A stretch of 21,011 bases of DNA from IMG/VR virus record IMGVR_UViG_3300035698_002337, positions 1 through 21,011 of that record. One strand, written 5' to 3'. The notes beneath the pieces were generated by a model. That model was not told the DNA's origin. It ran no database searches and was given only the letters and a program-made list of their open reading frames with translations. The DNA comes from a virus. A program made the position numbers and the translations under genes. Positions 1 through 4,523 of the stretch are shown here, one piece after another. How positions within the stretch are numbered: position 1 is the stretch's first letter; each line of letters begins with the position of its first letter.

Positions 1-20
1 AATGTGTCAATTTTAATCAT
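1..20 (-). CDS. Start of a leftward gene, cut by window edge
   Basis: Reading the minus strand from 20, an ATG opens a frame beginning MIKIDT and runs off the left edge, so only six residues are visible. A ribosome site AAAGGGG lies on the minus strand at 33-27, inside the end of the preceding 22-residue ORF. It would be the second gene of a leftward operon starting at the promoter at 137-109. Nothing can be said about function. The start call rests only on the ribosome site and operon position. Confidence 0.4.
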
Positions 21-21
21 T

Positions 22-90
22 TTATACCCCTTTCAATAGGTTAGTTATTAACTCAATAATCATCATTTGTATTTTTACTAGTTTATCCAT
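22..90 (-). CDS. Small hydrophobic leftward ORF, 22 aa
   Basis: A minus-strand ORF of 22 residues beginning MDKLVKIQMM and ending LLKGV. Directly upstream (minus strand 100-94) is GAGGTGG, a strong ribosome site, and upstream of that a sigma-70-like leftward promoter with a short leader. The peptide is rich in Ile, Leu and Met with three Lys, which would suit a short amphipathic helix. The next leftward gene starts two bases after its stop, so it could be a leader peptide that couples translation. I do not recognise it. Support comes from the ribosome site and promoter, not from homology. Confidence 0.4.
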   Translation of the reverse strand: MDKLVKIQMMIIELITNLLKGV

Positions 91-108
91 TAACCACCTC
101 ATTTATTT

Positions 109-137
109 ATACTAACATAATTTGTTAGTACTGTCAA
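109..137 (-). promoter_or_regulatory. Leftward sigma-70 promoter with overlapping inverted repeat
   Basis: On the minus strand, -35 TTGACA lies at 137-132. A 17-base spacer ends in an extended TGT, followed by -10 TAGTAT at 114-109. This has the same architecture as the seven rightward promoters in this window, with a weaker -10. An inverted repeat ACTAAC/GTTAGT (111-116 and 124-129, 7-base spacer) covers the -10 and half the spacer, where a repressor could block polymerase. Downstream come the GAGGTGG ribosome site and the 22-residue ORF. Confidence 0.6.
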
Positions 138-367
138 GATATTTATTTATTTATTTTTATATGTCATATAATAAGGTATTGCATTAATCATGCCATAATG
201 ACATTTATGTAATTACATATAGTTATCGACTTCGTGTACCAGGATGCTTGTACATAATTTAGACATACAGGACCATTTATGACACTATTATGCATTATTA
301 TGCACCAATTATATGCAATACACTATTAAGTATATGATATTATTACATATGCTATTTTCATAAATAT
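138..367. other. Non-coding divergent intergenic region
   Basis: No credible ORF is visible on either strand. It separates the leftward promoter at 137-109 from the rightward promoter at 368-396. It holds a perfect 14-bp palindrome TATGTAATTACATA at 206-219 and a loose inverted pair ATGTCAT/ATGACAT (161-167, 198-204), plus repeated TTATGCA words around 287-317. The TATGT/ACATA half-sites recur in the direct repeats at 1264-1313, so they may be sites for one DNA-binding protein; that is inference. Confidence 0.4.
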
Positions 368-396
368 TTGACATTACATGTAAAGTGTGATATAAT
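368..396 (+). promoter_or_regulatory. Rightward extended -10 sigma-70 promoter
   Basis: Perfect -35 TTGACA (368-373), 17-base spacer, extended TGA (388-390) and perfect -10 TATAAT (391-396). A 10-bp palindrome TTACATGTAA (374-383) fills the spacer just after the -35 and could be an operator. The transcript would start near 403 and reach the 86-residue gene at 441. Confidence 0.9.
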
Positions 397-440
397 AAAG
401 TAGTGGATGTTAAAGATAAGCATCCTTATGAGGGAATGCA

Positions 441-701
441 ATGACCGAAGTAAAAGATATTAACAATGCGAGTATAAGTAATGTATTGTTACTAGATGAC
501 TTATTTAGTAAGTTACTATTAAGGATACAATACATGTCAAGAGGAGACCTAAGATTCTATACTAGCTGTAAATATCAATATATCTATAAGAGGTATCTAT
601 CAACTAAACAATATATTATACTAGTAGAGATTGCTAACAAGCCTAATATCAAGAAGAGATCAATTTATAAACAGAAGTACTATAAAGGTAAGGATATATA
701 G
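441..701 (+). CDS. Hypothetical small basic protein, 86 aa
   Basis: An 86-residue protein behind a perfect promoter (368-396) and a moderate ribosome site (GAGGGA around 430-435). It is rich in Lys, Arg, Tyr and Ile, with a strongly basic C-terminal half (repeated YIYKRY and IYKQKYYKGK-like stretches), so nucleic-acid binding is conceivable but no domain is recognisable. It stands alone: upstream is the divergent promoter region and downstream the repeat-rich non-coding segment. Its place beside a candidate origin/control region suggests an early regulatory or host-takeover role, which is inference only. The promoter makes expression likely. Confidence 0.65.
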   Translation: MTEVKDINNASISNVLLLDDLFSKLLLRIQYMSRGDLRFYTSCKYQYIYKRYLSTKQYIILVEIANKPNIKKRSIYKQKYYKGKDI

Positions 702-763
702 TATACTATCAGATGATATACTAGTGTGCTTATACGCGTTACATAACGTCATACATACAACGC

Positions 764-798
764 TATCATAATACTGATCGTGTTATCATTATACTGAT
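764..798 (+). repeat. Two 15-bp direct near-repeats, 20 bp apart
   Basis: TATCATAATACTGAT at 764-778 and TATCATTATACTGAT at 784-798 match at 14 of 15 positions. The phase is 20 bases, about two helical turns. A degenerate third copy (TATCACTACTGTAAT) begins near 810. Confidence 0.7.
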
Positions 799-834
799 AG
801 CATTACAACTATCACTACTGTAATTATACCGGTA

Positions 835-848
835 ACGTACTGGTACGT
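835..848. repeat. 14-bp inverted repeat ACGTAC-TG-GTACGT
   Basis: Perfect 6-bp arms around a TG centre, ending four bases before the 11-bp array. A third ACGTAC overlaps at 845-850. It is more GC-rich than its surroundings and operator-like in shape. No known binding protein can be assigned. Confidence 0.6.
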
Positions 849-852
849 ACAG

Positions 853-936
853 CTACTAGCATACTACTAGCATACTACTAGCATACTACTAGCATACTAC
901 TAGCATACTACTAGCATACTACTAGCATACTACTAG
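853..936 (+). repeat. 11-bp tandem array (CTACTAGCATA), about 7.6 copies
   Basis: The 84 bases at 853-936 are an uninterrupted perfect array of CTACTAGCATA, ending mid-unit where the sequence diverges at 937. The period is close to one B-DNA turn, so a bound protein would see every copy on the same helix face. There are no spacers, so it is not CRISPR. It lies in non-coding DNA between repeat pairs and fits an iteron-like origin element or a multi-copy binding site; replication slippage could also have expanded it. Confidence 0.9.
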
Positions 937-979
937 GTTGGGTACGTGTGAGCCTCCACACAACTCACTCACTCCACAC

Positions 980-1001
980 CAACTTACCACCAACTTACCA
1001 C
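980..1001 (+). repeat. 11-bp tandem duplication CAACTTACCAC
   Basis: Two perfect adjacent copies (980-990 and 991-1001). The sequence differs from the array at 853-936, but the unit length is the same 11 bp. Confidence 0.75.
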
Positions 1002-1048
1002 CGCATAATAATTATTACTAAGCACATGGTATACTTATTGCAGTACAC

Positions 1049-1117
1049 GCAAGAATCATGCCAAGTCGTAGTACTGGTAATGGTACGCTTATTGCTAATG
1101 CAAGAATCATGCCAAGT
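1049..1117 (+). repeat. 18-bp direct repeat pair
   Basis: GCAAGAATCATGCCAAGT occurs at 1049-1066 and 1100-1117, 51 bases apart. Related sequence upstream of each (GGTATACTTATTGC near 1028 and GGTACGCTTATTGC near 1082) shows that a longer imperfect unit of roughly 36-39 bases was duplicated. A G-rich stretch with four runs of three or more G follows (1125-1161). Confidence 0.8.
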
Positions 1118-1200
1118 GTTGGTAGGGGGTAGGGGTAGGAAGTTATATAGTGTGGGGAGGGTTATCTTACCCTCAACAAACAAAAAAAATGGAAAAGTAC

Positions 1201-1229
1201 TTGACTTCTACCTTATCATATGCTATAAT
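1201..1229 (+). promoter_or_regulatory. Extended -10 promoter reading into repeat region
   Basis: -35 TTGACT (1201-1206, one mismatch), 17-base spacer ending in TGC, and perfect -10 TATAAT (1224-1229). The predicted start near 1236 is followed by about 190 bases without a gene carrying a good ribosome site. The transcript is therefore either a small RNA or a long leader for the gene at 1425. A 21-residue frame at 1266-1331 starting MYIDIN has no ribosome site. Confidence 0.7.
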
Positions 1230-1263
1230 ATAAAGTCGAGACAATTAGTATTACCTAGTTAAA

Positions 1264-1313
1264 TTATGTATATAGACATAAATCCAAAACTACTTTTTAT
1301 GTATATAGACATA
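1264..1313 (+). repeat. 17-bp direct repeat pair, 33-bp phase
   Basis: TTATGTATATAGACATA at 1264-1280 and 1297-1313. Each copy is an imperfect palindrome (TATGT, 6 bases, ACATA), and the 33-bp phase puts both on one helix face. They lie between two promoters and look like paired operators. Confidence 0.75.
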
Positions 1314-1351
1314 GTTTATAGTTTACTGTAAACCATCAACTATAAACTATG
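1310..1351. repeat. 14-bp-arm inverted repeat with nested palindrome
   Basis: CATAGTTTATAGTT (1310-1323) is the exact reverse complement of 1338-1351, with a 14-base loop. Overlapping it is a 13-base palindrome GTTTAC-T-GTAAAC (1321-1333). In RNA this would be an AT-rich stem-loop; in DNA it is operator-like. No U-run follows, so it is not a simple terminator. Confidence 0.7.
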
Positions 1352-1361
1352 TACCCTACAG

Positions 1362-1383
1362 TTTGCAATTCGCGAATTGCAAA
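1362..1383. promoter_or_regulatory. 22-bp perfect palindrome abutting a promoter
   Basis: Positions 1362-1383 are a perfect 22-bp palindrome with core GCAATTCGCGAATTGC. It ends six bases before the -35 of the 1390 promoter. That position suits an activator or repressor dimer controlling the small-gene operon at 1425. It could also fold as a hairpin in a transcript from the 1201 promoter, but no U-tract follows. Confidence 0.7.
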
Positions 1384-1389
1384 TAGTAC

Positions 1390-1418
1390 TTGACATTTGT
1401 GTCAGTGTGTGGTATAAT
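1390..1418 (+). promoter_or_regulatory. Rightward extended -10 promoter, possibly leaderless mRNA
   Basis: Perfect TTGACA (1390-1395), 17-base spacer ending TGG, and perfect TATAAT (1413-1418). The expected transcription start, about seven bases after the -10, coincides with the ATG at 1425, so the first gene would be leaderless. Confidence 0.9.
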
Positions 1419-1424
1419 ATAAAT

Positions 1425-1517
1425 ATGAAGTGTCAGAAATGCGGATGTAATGAAATGATAGAAAAGATGGGTTGTTGGATATGCTCTAAATGTAGAGTAA
1501 TAGTGAGGTATAAATGA
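1425..1517 (+). CDS. Cys-rich mini zinc-ribbon-like protein, 30 aa
   Basis: A 30-residue protein with six cysteines: C3-x2-C6-x-C8 near the start and C17-x2-C20-x2-C23 in the middle. The two CxxC knuckles resemble a minimal zinc ribbon, with a basic tail (VIVRYK). There is no ribosome site; the ATG lies at the predicted transcription start of the 1390-1418 promoter, so it would be translated from a leaderless mRNA. Its stop overlaps the next start by four bases (ATGA at 1514-1517), and the ribosome site of the next gene is embedded in its last codons, both signs of a real coupled gene. Function is unknown; a metal-binding regulator or adaptor is plausible. Confidence 0.6.
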   Translation: MKCQKCGCNEMIEKMGCWICSKCRVIVRYK

Positions 1518-1648
1518 ATGATGTAACTATGGTTAGAGCTGTTGCTTCAATAGCAGTATGTGGTTTAGGTGGGTTCAGTATGTATTTAACTGAAGGCCAG
1601 ACTGGAATTGGCTGGGCTATATTAGGGATACTCCTAATTTGGGGTTAA
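1514..1648 (+). CDS. Small membrane protein, 44 aa
   Basis: A 44-residue hydrophobic protein starting MNDVTMVRAV, with a ribosome site GTGAGG (1503-1508) and a four-base ATGA overlap with the zinc-ribbon-like gene. It has two hydrophobic stretches, about residues 6-22 and 31-43, joined by a short turn (LTEGQTG), so a two-helix hairpin in the inner membrane is likely. It ends almost directly in the second segment (LLIWG). Possible roles are holin-like or a membrane-acting small phage protein; neither is supported by a motif. It is the second gene of the 1390-promoter operon. Confidence 0.6.
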   Translation: MNDVTMVRAVASIAVCGLGGFSMYLTEGQTGIGWAILGILLIWG

Positions 1649-1771
1649 TGGTGAAAAGGACGTACAATTACAGGAAGTTACATATCTAACTAATGGTACA
1701 TAACTACATGATATCATTGGAGAATGTAGTAGTGTTACTGGAATTAGCCAGTACACATATATGAGGTGATT
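1649..1771. other. Short gap with only tiny ORFs
   Basis: About 120 bases between the 44-aa and 67-aa genes. A 13-residue frame starts at 1648 and a 23-residue frame (MVHNYMISLE...) spans 1693-1764. Neither has a well-placed ribosome site. A 10-bp palindrome ATGATATCAT sits at 1708-1717. Confidence 0.35.
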
Positions 1772-1975
1772 ATGTTTAAATTTTTGGCTAGTGAATTAAG
1801 TATAGCAATATCTATAATAGTTGGTACATACACCCTCCTTCTATTTTTTATTACGGCTGTAAATATGTCTGATATAGGTACTGAAAATGGACCGAACTGT
1901 AATGTAGTTAAGCGAGTGGATTATTTATTCCCATGTAGGCCGTTGGCTTGCTGGCTAAACAAGGAGGTAAAATGA
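1772..1975 (+). CDS. Small single-pass membrane protein, 67 aa
   Basis: Start at ATG 1772, chosen over a GTG at 1766 because GAGGTG (1763-1768) is then a correctly spaced ribosome site. It has one strong membrane segment at about residues 9-30, rich in Ile, Leu and Phe, after a short N-terminus. The C-terminal tail of about 37 residues has three cysteines and a basic end. It could be a signal-anchor protein; no family is recognised. The stop overlaps the next ATG by four bases (1972-1975), and the next gene's strong AAGGAGGT site lies in its last codons, so the two are translationally coupled. Confidence 0.65.
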   Translation: MFKFLASELSIAISIIVGTYTLLLFFITAVNMSDIGTENGPNCNVVKRVDYLFPCRPLACWLNKEVK

Positions 1976-2151
1976 CAACAGAAACTATGGAGCAAATGTC
2001 AGAGATAACTGAGATAATTAAGAAGGAGATAGGTGTCGATATAGAAGGTACTGAACCAGAGATCTATGTGACAGCAATACTTAAGACGTTGATATTATTG
2101 AAATCTAATGTGACTGAGTGTAATGGATGTAAGGGTAAGGAGTGTAAATGA
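1972..2151 (+). CDS. Small acidic protein with Cys tail, 59 aa
   Basis: Start at ATG 1972, with a near-perfect ribosome site AAGGAGGT at 1961-1968; an upstream TTG at 1948 in the same frame is less likely. The 59-residue product is acidic and helical in its first two thirds (TETMEQMSEITEIIKKEIG), followed by a second helix (VTAILKTLILLK). It ends with C-x2-C-x4-C (TECNGCKGKECK). The Cys cluster may bind metal with a partner. It overlaps both neighbours by four bases (ATGA), so it belongs to a coupled run of small genes. Function unknown. Confidence 0.65.
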   Translation: MTTETMEQMSEITEIIKKEIGVDIEGTEPEIYVTAILKTLILLKSNVTECNGCKGKECK

Positions 2152-2630
2152 TTACAATTGCTGACAAAATGTATTTTGGTGTGCCTAATGATACTAAATC
2201 AGCGGCAAAAGCAAAAACTAAGTTAATGAAGAAGTTCTTAATTGTTCAACATGGTGATAAGAATTATGTTGAGATGCCTGGGAATAAGGATGAGATGGAC
2301 ATAGGTAAGTATATGTTCGACTTTACACTAGACCAACAAGTAGGTATTACATTTAAAGATATGTATGATATGTATAGTAGTATACCTAAGAATCTTATCG
2401 ATCAGTATGAACAATGTATAAAGGATCTTGAGGGATTAAATCCTAATGAAGAGAAAGATGATGAAATGTATTGGGTTTTAAGCTTTAAGGCTAAGGAATT
2501 TGAGAACTTTATAGAGAAGTATCTAAATGACTTAAAGAAAGAACAAGAGGCCACTAGAAAAGATGTTATGGACTATATAGAAGAAAATAAGAAGAAGGAT
2601 GACGAGAAGCGTAATATTAAACCTAAATAA
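2148..2630 (+). CDS. Hypothetical protein with C-terminal coiled coil, 160 aa
   Basis: A 160-residue protein with a ribosome site (AAGGAG near 2136) inside the upstream gene and a four-base ATGA overlap. The N-terminal half (about 1-75) looks globular and mixed. The C-terminal third (about 115-160) is highly charged, Lys/Glu-rich and helical, likely a coiled coil (EKYLNDLKKEQEATRKDVMD). It is the last gene of the operon that starts at the 1390 promoter; a new promoter lies 18 bases past its stop. I do not recognise the family. Confidence 0.7.
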   Translation: MITIADKMYFGVPNDTKSAAKAKTKLMKKFLIVQHGDKNYVEMPGNKDEMDIGKYMFDFTLDQQVGITFKDMYDMYSSIPKNLIDQYEQCIKDLEGLNPNEEKDDEMYWVLSFKAKEFENFIEKYLNDLKKEQEATRKDVMDYIEENKKKDDEKRNIKPK

Positions 2631-2648
2631 CTTATTTTAACGAATCAT

Positions 2649-2677
2649 TTGACATTCGTTGTTATTTGTGGTATAAT
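2649..2677 (+). promoter_or_regulatory. Rightward extended -10 promoter
   Basis: Perfect TTGACA (2649-2654), 17-base spacer ending TGG, and perfect TATAAT (2672-2677). The transcript would start near 2684, just upstream of the AAAGGAG site of the 9-residue leader ORF at 2705. Confidence 0.9.
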
Positions 2678-2704
2678 ATATACATAGTGAAAGGAGAAAA
2701 CACT

Positions 2705-2734
2705 ATGAGGTACCATATTCTCAGAGCCCTCTGA
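2705..2734 (+). CDS. Putative 9-residue leader peptide
   Basis: A mini-ORF (MRYHILRAL, then TGA) with a strong, well-spaced ribosome site AAAGGAG (2690-2696) about 20 bases after the predicted transcription start of the 2649 promoter. Its last codons and stop coincide with the 5' arm (2725-2731) of a terminator-like stem whose 3' arm and T-run lie at 2775-2788. A ribosome finishing the peptide would mask that arm. This is the layout of a translation-linked attenuator for the gene at 2799. It is called from arrangement only; the peptide has no obvious run of a regulatory amino acid. Confidence 0.45.
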   Translation: MRYHILRAL

Positions 2735-2788
2735 CTAGACAAGCAATGCTCATATTTTCGAGCGGTCGACATTCGAGGGCTATTTTTT
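2725..2788 (+). terminator. Terminator-like attenuator stem upstream of the 2799 gene
   Basis: AGCCCTC (2725-2731) pairs perfectly with GAGGGCT (2775-2781), followed by A and six T (2783-2788). A smaller stem GCTC/GAGC (2748-2751, 2760-2763) can form within the 43-base loop. The structure lies between a promoter and its first substantial gene, so it would act as a conditional terminator rather than an operon end. The long loop makes efficiency uncertain. Confidence 0.5.
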
Positions 2789-2798
2789 CGAGGTAATT

Positions 2799-3485
2799 AT
2801 GAAATACACTGATTTCGATAACAGGGATACATGTCTTCAAATTAGCCATTATACATGGGCCAAATTAAACCAAAAAGAGATAATTAAACCAGAGGAAGCT
2901 AGGCATTTCGCAGAGATGTTATATAATGAATGTGAGCTAGATACTATTCTACACCAACGTAAAAATAGAACATATAGATGGTCTAATAGTGACGGACTAA
3001 CTAAATGGTTATACGATAACTTATTGAAATATATACATGTAGATCCGTATAAGGGATTAAATGGAGATCAAATTAGGGCATTAGCTTTAGTGATATACCG
3101 CTTTAAAAAACGTAAGGATAAGTTCTGTATCTGTGAAAACATAGTGTTAGGTTTCATATTAAGACTAGGATTCGCACCATCTCTTATGGAGCATTGTTTA
3201 TTTAAACCACAAGCCTATGTATTATTACTTAAATCGTACAAGTATTACTATCTTAATCCTTTATACTGGGTATCACGATTAGCATTTCATTTCAGTATGA
3301 AACGTAATCTCAAACAACCAATTAAAGGACATACTACTAATAAGATAAGCTTAATACCGACAATGTACTACTTAGGTTATGAAATTCCAGAGAAATCTTA
3401 TACTGACGCTGTGTATAATAGATACTATGATGGTGAATTAGCAGAACTAATGATTAAAGCTGTTGACAAACTACGTGACATGTGA
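2799..3485 (+). CDS. Hypothetical protein, 228 aa
   Basis: A 228-residue, basic, aromatic-rich protein that I do not recognise. The start at 2799 follows GAGG (about 2790-2793). It has no signal peptide; a central segment (about 115-160) is hydrophobic and rich in Leu, Tyr and Phe, but charges interrupt it. Two cysteines at about 110-112 (FCICEN) and scattered others form no clear zinc site. It is the main gene of the transcript from the 2649 promoter and lies behind the attenuator-like structure. Its 3' end contains the complete promoter for the next gene (3463-3491). Confidence 0.75.
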   Translation: MKYTDFDNRDTCLQISHYTWAKLNQKEIIKPEEARHFAEMLYNECELDTILHQRKNRTYRWSNSDGLTKWLYDNLLKYIHVDPYKGLNGDQIRALALVIYRFKKRKDKFCICENIVLGFILRLGFAPSLMEHCLFKPQAYVLLLKSYKYYYLNPLYWVSRLAFHFSMKRNLKQPIKGHTTNKISLIPTMYYLGYEIPEKSYTDAVYNRYYDGELAELMIKAVDKLRDM

Positions 3486-3491
3486 TATAAT
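3463..3491 (+). promoter_or_regulatory. Promoter overlapping the end of a gene
   Basis: Perfect TTGACA (3463-3468), 17-base spacer ending TGA, and perfect TATAAT (3486-3491). The -35 and spacer lie in the last codons of the preceding gene, which therefore encodes both protein and promoter. The predicted start near 3498 coincides with the AGGAGGT ribosome site (3498-3504), giving a very short leader before the ATG at 3509. Confidence 0.85.
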
Positions 3492-3508
3492 ATAATTAGG
3501 AGGTAGGT

Positions 3509-3898
3509 ATGGCGGCTTATACAGAACAATGGCGTGTATTCGCGGATGAATCCGTAGAGATAACATTGGAATCAATACAAGAGGCGTTTAAAATATTACT
3601 CTCGGCAGGTGGTGAATCAGACCCACTGGGTATTTTAAGATACTCTATGGGATCATTCAGAGGACTTAATATTGAAATAGAAGACGAAGAAGATGATATC
3701 TCCAAGGAATTCGAAGATTTCCTAGATGAAATAGATGCAACTGGTCATGTAGATAATGACTCTTTTAAAGATAGTTGGGGAAAGGCTACGTCTACACCAG
3801 AAAAAAAGAAAGAGTGTCATTGTGGACTAGATTCTTCTGGATGTGGTGGTGAGCATGCTGACTACTGCCCAAAGTACGAGGATGATAATGAAAAATAG
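3509..3898 (+). CDS. Acidic protein with C-terminal Cys/His cluster, 129 aa
   Basis: A 129-residue protein with a strong ribosome site AGGAGGT (3498-3504) and its own promoter. Residues about 56-75 are extremely acidic (IEIEDEEDDISKEFEDF). The C-terminus carries C103-H-C105, C112, H116 and C120, a plausible zinc-binding knot. The acidic middle could mimic DNA or bind a basic partner, but no family is recognised. Its 3' end overlaps the phosphoesterase gene by 11 bases, so the two are co-translated. It heads the operon containing the nucleotide-metabolism genes. Confidence 0.75.
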   Translation: MAAYTEQWRVFADESVEITLESIQEAFKILLSAGGESDPLGILRYSMGSFRGLNIEIEDEEDDISKEFEDFLDEIDATGHVDNDSFKDSWGKATSTPEKKKECHCGLDSSGCGGEHADYCPKYEDDNEK

Positions 3899-4523
3899 TA
3901 ACAGAGTATTCTTTTTCTCTGACCCACATTTTAATCATGATAATATAATAAAATACTGTAAACGTCCATTTAAATATGTATCTGATATGAATGAGACAAT
4001 AATAAAGAATTACAACTATCTAGTTAAGGATAATGACATAGTATACTGGTTAGGCGATGTTGGTTTCTCAAAGGACAAAGAACTAAAGAGCATAATAGAC
4101 AGAATGAATGGGAAGAAGATACTTATAAAAGGTAATCATGATAAAGCATCTAGATCACATTATATTAACTCTGGCTTTATGGATGTATTAGAATCAGCCA
4201 AGATAATGATAGGTAAAAGATGTGTTCAATTACAACACTACCCTAATCGGACTTTTTTGGAGTGCTTGGCAGTAGTTAAATGCTATTTATTTAATAGTCA
4301 TAAAAGAGGTTATGGATGTGTATCTAAATGGAAGAGGGCTAAACAAGAATTAAAAAATTATAGTAAGAATAAAGTTAATGGTAAAATATGGACACTTTGT
4401 GGACATGTTCATGAAAGGTGGAAAATTAGAAGTAAGAATATAAATTGTTCGGTTGATCAATGGGATTATAAACCAGTATCAACTAATAGTATTATTAAGA
4501 TCATTGATGGGGCGGGTAAATGA
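3888..4523 (+). CDS. Calcineurin-like metallophosphoesterase, 211 aa
   Basis: A metal-dependent phosphoesterase of the calcineurin-like fold; members hydrolyse phosphomonoesters or phosphodiesters with two metal ions, and small phage versions are common, usually without a known substrate. All signature motifs are present: D12-x-H14 (SDPHFNH), G56-D57, G82-N-H-D85, H117 and G172-H-V-H175. The start at 3888 was chosen over in-frame upstream starts because it follows GAGG (3878-3881) and matches the fold's N-terminus. It overlaps the upstream gene by 11 bases and the HAD gene by four. A second, unrelated-looking phosphoesterase lies at 6441. Family call is secure, substrate unknown. Confidence 0.9.
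   Translation: MKNSNRVFFFSDPHFNHDNIIKYCKRPFKYVSDMNETIIKNYNYLVKDNDIVYWLGDVGFSKDKELKSIIDRMNGKKILIKGNHDKASRSHYINSGFMDVLESAKIMIGKRCVQLQHYPNRTFLECLAVVKCYLFNSHKRGYGCVSKWKRAKQELKNYSKNKVNGKIWTLCGHVHERWKIRSKNINCSVDQWDYKPVSTNSIIKIIDGAGK

Larger units (their letters stand above)
702..1200. other. Repeat-rich non-coding region, candidate origin or control region
   Basis: About 500 bases without a convincing gene. It contains, in order: an AT-rich inverted repeat TAGTATA/TATACTA (699-705, 717-723); two 15-bp near-repeats (764-778, 784-798); a 14-bp inverted repeat (835-848); the 11-bp array (853-936); an 11-bp tandem pair (980-1001); an 18-bp direct repeat pair (1049-1066, 1100-1117); and a G-rich stretch (1121-1161). 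The open frames crossing it look repeat-driven and lack ribosome sites. Clustered repeats beside an AT-rich segment are what phage replication origins and control regions often look like; no initiator gene is visible to confirm it. Confidence 0.5.

Noticed and set aside
853-936. CRISPR array
   Set aside because: The unit is only 11 bp with no spacers between copies, and no cas gene is present.
1121-1161. G-quadruplex
   Set aside because: Four G runs exist, but one loop is about 18 bases, so a stable structure is doubtful. Mentioned only as G-rich.
995-1183. 62-codon open frame on the minus strand
   Set aside because: It repeats TWHDSC because of the 18-bp DNA repeat, has no clear ribosome site, and opposes the transcription direction around it.
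948-1262. 104-codon open frame on the + strand
   Set aside because: It runs through the tandem and direct repeats and a G-rich stretch, has no ribosome site, and its protein is low-complexity with repeated segments (QESCQV twice) created by the DNA repeats.
1266-1331. 21-codon ORF starting MYIDIN
   Set aside because: No ribosome site; both MYIDI segments come from the 17-bp operator-like DNA repeats.
1693-1764. 23-codon ORF before the 67-aa membrane protein
   Set aside because: No well-placed ribosome site and no recognisable features, though it fits the gap.
2750-2790. tRNA-like TTCGA motifs
   Set aside because: TTCGA words occur near 2758, 2773 and 2788, but no acceptor stem or cloverleaf can be formed; no tRNA was found in the window.
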